A program made the position numbers and the translations under genes. Shown in pieces: positions 57,562-64,000 of a DNA stretch of 64,000 bases. This DNA comes from Bacteroides sp. (GTDB lineage: Bacteria > Bacteroidota > Bacteroidia > Bacteroidales > Bacteroidaceae), in assembly GCA_021202275.1 (NCBI GenBank), contig JAJQDI010000017.1, positions 1 to 64,000 on the forward strand, in the 5' to 3' direction. Each line of letters starts with the position of its first letter. Positions within the stretch are counted from its first letter, which is position 1. The notes beneath the pieces are model-generated. The model made no database searches. It saw only the letters and a program-made list of their open reading frames with translations, and was not told where the DNA came from.

Positions 57562-58620
57562 ATGGATGTATTGGTAATTAATCCGGGATCTACTTCCACC
57601 AAGATAGCGGTATATAGCGATCAGACAGTTGTATTTACGGTGAACATCCGTCACGAACCCGAACAACTTTCCGGCTTTGCGGCGGTTACCGATCAGCTTG
57701 ATTTCCGTAAAGAGGTTATCCTCAGAGAGCTTTCTGAGCGTCAGATCCCTCTTCGGTTCGATGCGGTGATCGGTAGGGGAGGCTTGCTGAGGCCGGTGCC
57801 GGGTGGGGTTTATCGGGTCAACGATCGCATGAAACAGGACGTTATGTCTCCCCGCCGTCAGCATGCCAGCAATCTGGGATGCTTGCTGGCCGATGAGATT
57901 GCTTCTTTGTCCGGCGGAGTGGCACTGATCGCGGACCCGGTGGTGGTAGACGAACTGGACGATGTGGCCCGTATATCCGGATTGCCTATGTTGCCCCGGC
58001 TCTCTGTCTTCCATGCGCTCAATCACAAAGCAACTGCCCGGCAATATGCCCGGGAAGTAGAGGTTCCTTATGAAAAGTTGAGTCTGATCGTGTGCCACCT
58101 GGGTGGAGGCATTTCGGTGGGTGTGCATCGCAACGGAAACATTGTCGAGGTGAATAATGCTCTGGATGGAGAAGGACCTTTCTCTCCCGAACGTTCGGGT
58201 ACGCTTCCCGCAGGTCAGTTGGTAGATCTCTGTTTCAGCGGGAGGTATACCCGTGAAGAGATCCGGAAGATGCTGGCAGGCAGAGGCGGATTGTTTGCTC
58301 ACCTGAGATCTACCTCCGTTCCTGATCTTATCGAACGCGCGCAAAAGGGAGACCAGCAGGTAGAGTTGATCCTGGAAGCTATGATCTATCAGACGGCGCG
58401 CAGCATCGGCGCAGCTTCCACGGTTGTATGCGGTCAGGTAGATGCGATCCTGTTGACAGGAGGCATGGCACATTCGCCGTACATCGTGCAGCGTCTAAAG
58501 GAGCGTATCCGGTTCCTGGCACCGGTTCGTGTCTATCCCGGCGAGAATGAGATGAATGCGTTGGCTTCCAATGCCCTGGCAGTGCTGAGGGGAGACTTTT
58601 CCCTGATGGAATATATTTGA
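57562..58620 (+). CDS. buk: Butyrate kinase
   Basis: 352 residues from ATG 57562 (MDVLVINPGSTSTKIAVY); the longer frame starting in ptb is not needed. Acetate/butyrate kinase signatures: NPGSTSTK phosphate loop, RLSVFHALNHKATARQYA (about 153-170), CHLGGGISVGVHRNG (about 177-191) and the VCGQVDAILLTGGMAHSPYI nucleotide site (about 291-310). Converts butyryl phosphate and ADP to butyrate and ATP. The repeat-rich 58621-59379 gap follows. Confidence 0.95.
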   Translation: MDVLVINPGSTSTKIAVYSDQTVVFTVNIRHEPEQLSGFAAVTDQLDFRKEVILRELSERQIPLRFDAVIGRGGLLRPVPGGVYRVNDRMKQDVMSPRRQHASNLGCLLADEIASLSGGVALIADPVVVDELDDVARISGLPMLPRLSVFHALNHKATARQYAREVEVPYEKLSLIVCHLGGGISVGVHRNGNIVEVNNALDGEGPFSPERSGTLPAGQLVDLCFSGRYTREEIRKMLAGRGGLFAHLRSTSVPDLIERAQKGDQQVELILEAMIYQTARSIGAASTVVCGQVDAILLTGGMAHSPYIVQRLKERIRFLAPVRVYPGENEMNALASNALAVLRGDFSLMEYI

Positions 58621-58819
58621 GTTCCTTCCGCGTTGCTTTTTCCGGTTTGTACGGTGTACTTCTCTTGGGGTGTGTTTGGCTTCTTCCCGGAAGCAGGATG
58701 GTTTCTCTGGATGTAACCTCCCTGCTTACAGGACGTTCTATCCACTTCTCTTATATAGAATAATCTGCCTCAGATATAAACTTTTTGCTAAAAAAAGGGG
58801 AGCAAAGAGATTTTTCTCA

Positions 58820-58914
58820 TATATTTGCAAGGTGTTAAGTTAATAAATTGATTAAGGTCGATTTTTGACTGTTTCGAATCGGAAAGTATGGGGGTACTTT
58901 CCGATTCTTTTTTT
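58820..58914 (+). ncRNA. Candidate small RNA with promoter box and strong terminator
   Basis: TATATTTG (58820-58827) fits the -7 box, giving a start near 58834. The terminator GAATCGGAAAGTA (58876-58888) pairs perfectly with TACTTTCCGATTC (58895-58907) around TGGGGG, followed by seven T. The predicted transcript is about 80 bases with no ORF of note. It lies over 250 bases after buk, too far to be just its terminator, though read-through use is possible. No -33 box at the right distance. Confidence 0.5.
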
Positions 58915-59035
58915 ATTCCCGGTCGTTTGTATGGAATAAATAAAAATTCAGAATGCATCTTTTGGGGGATACATGGAAGATGCACGGGGCAATTTCCGAT
59001 TGGAATTTCAACTACCCCAACTTCATTATCCATTT

Positions 59036-59062
59036 GTAGAGACGCACGTCGTGCGGCTCTGC
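59036..59062. repeat. GC-rich palindromic repeat, copy 2
   Basis: GTAGAGACGCACGTCGTGCG followed by GCTCTGC, a near-perfect palindrome with two mismatches in the right arm. Confidence 0.6.
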
Positions 59063-59230
59063 GGTATATGTCCAACCTACATATCACTCACGGATGTGTT
59101 CCTGCATATATGTATAAGATCTGTAAAGCAGATATCTCGTTTATATATCTATATATCCGTTCCTCTGTCTGATGGAATGCAGATCCTATATATTTTATCA
59201 GTTATTCACCTTTATTGGGCGTACATCGCG

Positions 59231-59254
59231 GAGACGCACGCCGTGCGTCTCTAC
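59231..59254. repeat. GC-rich palindromic repeat, copy 3
   Basis: GAGACGCACGCCGTGCGTCTC then TAC: the best preserved palindrome of the three copies in the window. It lies in the AT-rich gap before the pnp terminator. Confidence 0.65.
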
Positions 59255-59320
59255 AAGTGTGTGCTACCAGCGGTATATTTATATGTTTCATCTTACCTTG
59301 TTCCCTTGTATATAAAAAAT

Positions 59321-59348
59321 GCCCCGGTTACCTACTGGTAACCGGGGC
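59321..59348 (-). terminator. Rho-independent terminator of pnp
   Basis: GCCCCGGTTACC (59321-59332) pairs with GGTAACCGGGGC (59337-59348), 12 base pairs, loop of 4; on the minus strand it is followed by ATTTTTTATA. It lies 32 bases after the pnp stop. Confidence 0.92.
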
Positions 59349-59379
59349 TTGATATAGAGGATGGGTCCCTGGATCCGGA

Positions 59380-61506
59380 TCAGTTCCTTTCCGGACGTGG
59401 GATCAAGACTTTACGTGAAAGTTTGAACTTGCCTGTTTTCGGATCGATATCGATCAGTTTCACTTCGATATCATCGCCCTCTTTGATACCAGCCTGTTCT
59501 ACTGTTTCCAGACGTTTCCAGTCGATCTCTGAAATGTGGAGCAGTCCGTCTTTTCCGGGAAGGAATTCTACAAACGCCCCATAAGGCATCACAGAACGTA
59601 CTTTCCCTTTATATACCTCACCGATCTCCGGTACGGCAACGATGGCTTTGATCATGCGTGTGGCATGGTCGATCGCCTTTTTGTTAGTTCCGGCGATCTC
59701 GATACGTCCTACACCGTTGATCTCTTCGATGGTGATCACCGCACCAGTCTCTTCCTGCATACCCTGGATGATCTTTCCACCCGGTCCGATCACAGCACCG
59801 ATAAATTCTTTCGAAATGATCATGGTCTCGATACGCGGAGCGTGTTCTTTGAGATCCTCACGTGGCTCGGCCAATGTGTCAGTGATCTTGCCTAAGATGT
59901 GCATACGTCCCTCTTTCGCTTGATTCAGTGCTTTTTCCAGGATATCGAATGACAATCCGTCTACCTTGATATCCATCTGCGTAGCAGTGATACCATTTTC
60001 TGTTCCGGTTACTTTGAAGTCCATATCTCCCAGGTGGTCTTCATCTCCCAGGATGTCAGACAACACCGCATATTTGTCTTCACCGGCATTCTTGATTAGA
60101 CCCATAGCGATACCTGATACCGGTTTCTTGATCTTCACACCGGCATCCATCAGCGCCAGTGTACCGGCACATACGGTAGCCATAGAAGAAGAACCGTTGG
60201 ATTCCAGGATATCCGATACCACGCGGATCACGTAGGGATAGTCTTCCGGGATCATACGCTTCAGCGCGCGGTGGGCCAGGTTGCCGTGTCCTACTTCCCG
60301 ACGGCCTACTCCACGTTGCGGACGTGCCTCACCGGTAGAGAAAGGAGGGAAGTTGTAATGCAGCAGGAAACGCTCTTTTCCATGTACCAATACATCGTCG
60401 ATGATCTTCTCATCTACCTTGGTACCCAGTGTCACCGAAGTCAGTGACTGCGTCTCACCGCGGGTAAATACAGCCGAACCGTGAGTTCCCGGCAGGTAAT
60501 CCACTTCTGCCCAGATCGGGCGGATCTCGTTGGTCTTACGTCCGTCCAGACGTTTGCCTTCGTCGAGGATGCTGCGACGCATGGCCTCTTTCTCCACATC
60601 GTGGTAGTAGCGGTCGATCAGCTTGCCTTTTTCTTCCAGTTCCTCTTCTGAGAACTGAGCTTTGAATTCGTCACGTATAGCCGTGAAAGCGTCGTGACGC
60701 TCGTGCTTATTCGCGTTGCCCGAACTGGCTACCGCGTATACCTTATCGTAACAAGCCTCGTGTACGCGCTTGCGCAGATCTTCATCGTTCACTTCGTGGT
60801 CATACTCACGTTTCACGGTCTTGCCTACTGCTTCGGTCAGTTCCATCTGCACTTTGCAATGTATTTTGATCGCTTCGTGAGCCACCTTCATCGCTTCCAG
60901 CAGTTCTGCTTCCGATACTTCGCTCATCTCACCTTCCACCATCATGATGTTGTCGTAGGTAGCCCCTACCATGATGTCCATATCCGCCTGTTCCAGCTGA
61001 TCGAAAGTCGGGTTGATGATGTATTTTCCGTTTACGCGTCCTACGCGTACTTCAGAGATCGGTCCGTTGAAAGGTATGTCAGAAACCGCCAGAGCTGCCG
61101 AGGCAGCCAGTCCGGCCAGTGCGTCCGGCATATCTACTCCGTCTGCGGAGTAAAGTATGATGTTTACAAAAACTTCAGCATGATAGTTATCAGGGAACAG
61201 AGGACGCAGAGCGCGGTCTACCAGACGGCAGGTCAGGATTTCGTAATCGGAAGCCCGGCCCTCTCTGCGGGTGAAACCTCCGGGAAAACGTCCGAACGAC
61301 GCGAATTTCTCTTTGTACTCTACCTGTAAGGGCATAAAATCGGTTCTGGGAACTGCATCTTTCGCGGCACAAACAGTGGCAAGCATCATGGTGTTGCCCA
61401 TGCGGAGCATGACAGAGCCATCGGCCTGTTTTGCCAACTTTCCCGTTTCGAGCGTGATGGTTCTGCCATCTCCCAGCTCGATTGTTTTAACAATGGGGTT
61501 GATCAT
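59380..61506 (-). CDS. pnp: Polyribonucleotide nucleotidyltransferase (PNPase)
   Basis: 708 residues from ATG 61506 ([17 protein letters not shown]); the frame to 61554 overlaps the promoter box at 61544 and is rejected. Two RNase PH domains ([10 protein letters not shown] about 94-103; [21 protein letters not shown] near 385), a KH domain ([20 protein letters not shown], about 567-586) and S1 domain ([20 protein letters not shown], about 628-647). Degrades mRNA 3' to 5' by phosphorolysis. Single gene with its own terminator. Confidence 0.97.
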   Translation of the reverse strand: MINPIVKTIELGDGRTITLETGKLAKQADGSVMLRMGNTMMLATVCAAKDAVPRTDFMPLQVEYKEKFASFGRFPGGFTRREGRASDYEILTCRLVDRALRPLFPDNYHAEVFVNIILYSADGVDMPDALAGLAASAALAVSDIPFNGPISEVRVGRVNGKYIINPTFDQLEQADMDIMVGATYDNIMMVEGEMSEVSEAELLEAMKVAHEAIKIHCKVQMELTEAVGKTVKREYDHEVNDEDLRKRVHEACYDKVYAVASSGNANKHERHDAFTAIRDEFKAQFSEEELEEKGKLIDRYYHDVEKEAMRRSILDEGKRLDGRKTNEIRPIWAEVDYLPGTHGSAVFTRGETQSLTSVTLGTKVDEKIIDDVLVHGKERFLLHYNFPPFSTGEARPQRGVGRREVGHGNLAHRALKRMIPEDYPYVIRVVSDILESNGSSSMATVCAGTLALMDAGVKIKKPVSGIAMGLIKNAGEDKYAVLSDILGDEDHLGDMDFKVTGTENGITATQMDIKVDGLSFDILEKALNQAKEGRMHILGKITDTLAEPREDLKEHAPRIETMIISKEFIGAVIGPGGKIIQGMQEETGAVITIEEINGVGRIEIAGTNKKAIDHATRMIKAIVAVPEIGEVYKGKVRSVMPYGAFVEFLPGKDGLLHISEIDWKRLETVEQAGIKEGDDIEVKLIDIDPKTGKFKLSRKVLIPRPERN

Positions 61507-61543
61507 AAAAATTGTTTTATCTATTTTTCTTTCAAAATTCGCA

Positions 61544-61551
61544 CAAAGATA
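61544..61551 (-). promoter_or_regulatory. TATCTTTG -7 box of pnp
   Basis: Minus-strand TATCTTTG fits TAnnTTTG; start near 61537, about 31 bases before the ATG at 61506. Confidence 0.55.
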
Positions 61552-61646
61552 CATAAATATAAGTATTAAATTTATGACAATGAGGTAAAAAGTTGAGTGT
61601 GACGCCCTTTTTTCGCCTTTTTCCGGGCAAGAAGGGGCCGAAATGC

Positions 61647-61676
61647 TTTGACTGAATCTGAAAAGAAGTATATTTG
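61647..61676 (+). promoter_or_regulatory. Promoter of the thioredoxin-fold lipoprotein gene
   Basis: TTTG (61647-61650), 18-base spacer, TATATTTG (61669-61676): the best full -33/-7 match in the window. Start near 61683; this excludes the upstream ATG at 61674 as translation start. Confidence 0.75.
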
Positions 61677-61697
61677 CATTTCAAAATAACATACGAT

Positions 61698-62852
61698 ATG
61701 ATGAAGAAGATCCTGATCCTGGTATTGGCCACCGTTGTCCTGGGAGCCTGCCAGTCCGATAAAAAATTCCATGTCACAGGAGAGGTCTCCGGCGCTGAGG
61801 GAAAAATGCTCTATTTCGAAGCTTCCCAGATCGATGGTGTGGTTGCCCTCGACTCTGTTAAACTCCGTGGAAACGGTACGTTCAGCTTTGACGGTAAATG
61901 TCCGGAGTCGCCCGAATTTTTCCGGCTGCGTGTAGACAATAAAGTGATCAATTTCTCGGTGGATTCGACCGAAACCGTTACCATTCGGGCACCCTACGAA
62001 GGGTTTGCCATAGATTATCAGGTAGAGGGTTCGCCCAACAGCGAGCGTATCAAAGAACTCACCCTGAAGCAGGCCCGCCTGCAACAGGACATCAACGACC
62101 TGTTGGTTGCCGCTCAGGCTCGCCGCATCACCAACGAGGTCTTTGAAGACAGCCTGGCTACCCTCATGAATACCTATAAAGAGGATGTAAAGCGCCACTA
62201 TATTTTTGCTGCTCCCAATACGGCGGCAGCCTATTTCGCATTGTTCCAGAAGGTGAACAACTTCCTGATCTTCGATCCGCTCAACAGCAAAGAAGATATC
62301 AAATGCTTTGCCGCTGTGGCCACCAGCCTCAACAATCTCTATCCGCACGCCCTCCGTTCGAAAAACCTCTATAACGTAGTGATCAAAGGGATGAAAAATA
62401 CGCGTCCGGCACAGGAACGGGTGGTGGAACTGGATGAAGATCTGGTTGCTGAGACCGGTGTCATCGACATCAGTCTGCGCGATCTACGGGGAAATGTATG
62501 CAAACTCAGCGATCTCAAAGGCAAAGTCGTGTTGCTCGACTTCACCGTGTATCAGAGTAACGTATCTGTGGCGCACAATTTCATGTTGCGTGATCTTTAC
62601 GACAAGTATGCCAGTCGGGGCTTTGAGATCTATCAGGTGGCTCTGGATGCCGATGAGCACTTCTGGAAGACTACTGCAGGCAATCTGCCCTGGATCACCG
62701 TGCGCGATGGCAACGGCATCTACTCAACCAACCTGGCACTGTATAACATACAGGATCTGCCTACCTACTTCCTGATCAACCGTGCCAACGAGCTCAGCGA
62801 TCGTTCGGACAACATAGACGATCTGGATCAGGCGATCCGTAAACTACTGTAA
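61698..62852 (+). CDS. DUF4369/AhpC-TSA thioredoxin-fold lipoprotein lacking CxxC
   Basis: 384 residues from ATG 61698 (ATG 61701 equally possible). Lipobox VLGAC. N-terminal DUF4369-like beta domain (about 23-115), a helical linker, and a TlpA/AhpC-like thioredoxin fold (about 250-380) with GKVVLLDFTVYQSNVS where active members read FWASWCGPC. Both catalytic cysteines are absent, so it cannot act as a classical thiol-disulfide oxidoreductase and probably has a binding or structural role in the periplasm. The rest of the fold, including the cis-proline LPTYFLI, is kept. Confidence 0.85.
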   Translation: MMKKILILVLATVVLGACQSDKKFHVTGEVSGAEGKMLYFEASQIDGVVALDSVKLRGNGTFSFDGKCPESPEFFRLRVDNKVINFSVDSTETVTIRAPYEGFAIDYQVEGSPNSERIKELTLKQARLQQDINDLLVAAQARRITNEVFEDSLATLMNTYKEDVKRHYIFAAPNTAAAYFALFQKVNNFLIFDPLNSKEDIKCFAAVATSLNNLYPHALRSKNLYNVVIKGMKNTRPAQERVVELDEDLVAETGVIDISLRDLRGNVCKLSDLKGKVVLLDFTVYQSNVSVAHNFMLRDLYDKYASRGFEIYQVALDADEHFWKTTAGNLPWITVRDGNGIYSTNLALYNIQDLPTYFLINRANELSDRSDNIDDLDQAIRKLL

Positions 62853-63040
62853 AGCAGAAGATCAATCGTTAAAGAATGGTATAATATGTTACAGAGCATC
62901 CGTTCAGGGGTTGTGTGGTAACAATTAAAACCCTATCTTTCTTTGCCAGAGAATTTACAGAAAGAGGGTTCCAGCATGGTTCATATTGGAATTCTTTTTT
63001 GTTTTATATGACTATTATAAGTAACGAATTAGAACTAATA

Positions 63041-63520
63041 AGGAGGAAACACATCATGGCTTACATGTCTGAAGAAGGTTACAAAAAGCTCATGGCCGAG
63101 CTTAGAGAGCTGGAAACGGTGCAACGACCGGAGATCTCACGTCAGATTGCCGAAGCAAGAGACAAGGGAGACTTGTCTGAGAATGCCGAATACGATGCGG
63201 CCAAAGAGGCGCAGGGAATGTTGGAAATGAAGATCAACAAACTCAAGTCGATCATTGCCGATGCCAAGATCATCGACGAGTCCAAGTTGCAGACCGAATC
63301 GGTTCAGATCCTGAATAAGGTCGAGTTGAAGAACGTTAAAAACGGAATGAAGATGGTCTATACCATTGTCTCCGAAAGCGAGGCCAATCTCAAGGAGGGA
63401 AAGATATCAGTCAATACTCCCATTGCCCGTGGCCTGCTCGGTAAGAAGGTCGGTGATGTGGCAGAGATCCAGGTGCCCCAGGGCAACATTACTCTCGAAG
63501 TAGTTGGTATTTCTGTATAG
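63041..63520 (+). CDS. greA: Transcription elongation factor GreA (with its Shine-Dalgarno)
   Basis: The coding region runs 63056-63520 (154 residues, usual length) from MAYMSEEGYKKL; AGGAGG at 63041-63046, unusually strong for this phylum, fixes the start, and the longer frame from 62915 is rejected. N-terminal coiled coil with the acidic tip GDLSENAEYDAAKEAQGM (about 41-58) and the C-terminal FKBP-like domain (TPIARGLLGKKVGD). GreA rescues backtracked RNA polymerase by stimulating transcript cleavage. A TATCTTTC box at 62934 may be its promoter. Confidence 0.96.
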   Translation, partial: RRKHIMAYMSEEGYKKLMAELRELETVQRPEISRQIAEARDKGDLSENAEYDAAKEAQGMLEMKINKLKSIIADAKIIDESKLQTESVQILNKVELKNVKNGMKMVYTIVSESEANLKEGKISVNTPIARGLLGKKVGDVAEIQVPQGNITLEVVGISV

Positions 63521-63525
63521 TATAC

Positions 63526-63566
63526 AAAAGGTTGATGACGCACATATATTTGTCTTCAACCTTTTT
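63526..63566 (+). terminator. Terminator after greA
   Basis: AAAAGGTTGA (63526-63535) pairs with TCAACCTTTTT (63556-63566). The loop contains TATATTTG (63545-63552), a -7 box that could serve the HIT gene downstream, so terminator and promoter overlap. Confidence 0.7.
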
Positions 63567-63609
63567 CTTTCAGTCAACTTTTTTGTTTCATCCCGATATT
63601 CACATTTCT

Positions 63610-64000
63610 ATGGCAACCATTTTCAGTAAGATCATTGCAGGCGAGATCCCTTCTTACAAGATCGCCGAAAACGAAAAATTCTATGCGTTTCTCGATATCA
63701 ATCCGCTTACCAAAGGGCACACACTCGTGGTACCCCGACAGGAAGTAGACTATATCTTCGATCTGGCAGATACCGATCTGGGAGAGATGTATATTTTTGC
63801 CGGACATGTGGCCCGTGCCATCGAAGCCGCCATTCCCTGTAAACGCATAGGTGTTGCTGTCATCGGACTGGAAGTACCTCATGCCCATATTCACCTGATC
63901 CCTATACAAACAGAGAAAGACATGCTTTTCTCCAATCCCAAGCTCACACTCTCTTCCGAAGAATTCGTCTCGATCGCGCGGGCCATTCGCGATCGGTTTG
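63610..64000 (+). CDS. HIT family protein (cut by window end)
   Basis: First 130 residues from ATG 63610 (MATIFSKIIAGEIPSYK), running off the right edge without a stop. Family histidine triad VPHAHIHLIP at about 93-102, preceded by the DINPLTKGHTLVVPR segment. HIT proteins of this branch hydrolyse nucleoside phosphoramidates or adenylylated amines in the cytoplasm. Almost complete; only the last few residues should be missing. Confidence 0.93.
   Translation, partial: MATIFSKIIAGEIPSYKIAENEKFYAFLDINPLTKGHTLVVPRQEVDYIFDLADTDLGEMYIFAGHVARAIEAAIPCKRIGVAVIGLEVPHAHIHLIPIQTEKDMLFSNPKLTLSSEEFVSIARAIRDRF

Noticed and set aside
61674..61697. Upstream start of the thioredoxin-fold gene at 61674
   Set aside because: It lies within the -7 promoter box (61669-61676) and before the predicted transcription start.

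Overview
The window is a chromosomal segment of a Bacteroidales bacterium. The signs are three SusC/SusD outer-membrane pairs, TAnnTTTG-type promoter boxes, few Shine-Dalgarno sites, DUF1343/DUF4922/DUF4623-type proteins and a Porphyromonas-like M28 glutaminyl cyclase. A relative of Tannerella/Parabacteroides is my best guess from gene content; the species cannot be fixed from sequence reading alone. No rRNA, tRNA, CRISPR array or complete insertion sequence was seen.

Region 1 (about 0.2-22.7 kb, all minus strand, closed by a hairpin at 233-255) is a large co-directional peptidoglycan/N-acetylmuramic acid (MurNAc) salvage cluster. In transcription order it holds namZ2 (DUF1343 exo-muramidase), a sodium:solute symporter, a large amidase_3-like/golvesin/Fn3 protein, a metallophosphoesterase-PQQ propeller, a GT2 glycosyltransferase, a DUF4922 HIT-like protein, a SpoIID-domain protein, an AmpG-type permease, namZ1, a large FAD/Fe-S D-lactate dehydrogenase-like protein, murT, murK, murQ, and a class-C beta-lactamase-fold/GDSL hydrolase. 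The chemistry joins up: cell-wall fragments are trimmed in the periplasm, MurNAc is imported and phosphorylated, MurQ splits off D-lactate, and a D-lactate oxidase sits in the same gene string. NagZ, NagA and NagB are not in the window.

Region 2 (about 22.9-43.8 kb, visibly more AT-rich) carries three susC/susD pairs, a surface lipoprotein, a GHL10 (DigH-like) glycoside hydrolase and a second MurK-like kinase. All three susC genes share one leader: a palindrome AGTTCTnnnAGAACT (degenerate in the first copy), an AACCTTTAAT block, a mini-ORF starting Met-Lys-His, and about 44 identical bases across the start codon. The first copy lies between divergent namZ2 and susC-A, and another lies between divergent murK2 and susC-C, so both regions look like one regulon. 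The third susC is interrupted by an in-frame amber codon.

Region 3 (43.8-64 kb) is mostly housekeeping: asd, a P-loop nucleoside kinase, a Na/Pi cotransporter, rubredoxin, a HAD phosphatase, ribF, a CPBP protease, sufE, glutaminyl cyclase, LD-carboxypeptidase, ptb-buk, pnp, a thioredoxin-fold lipoprotein without CxxC, greA and a HIT protein cut by the window end. Inside it a small decaying locus (51.2-53.8 kb) has four copies of a TATYGAAAAACGATA box, a DUF2975 gene frameshifted at a G6 run, a relic of a second DUF2975 gene, and an intact YozG-like HTH regulator.
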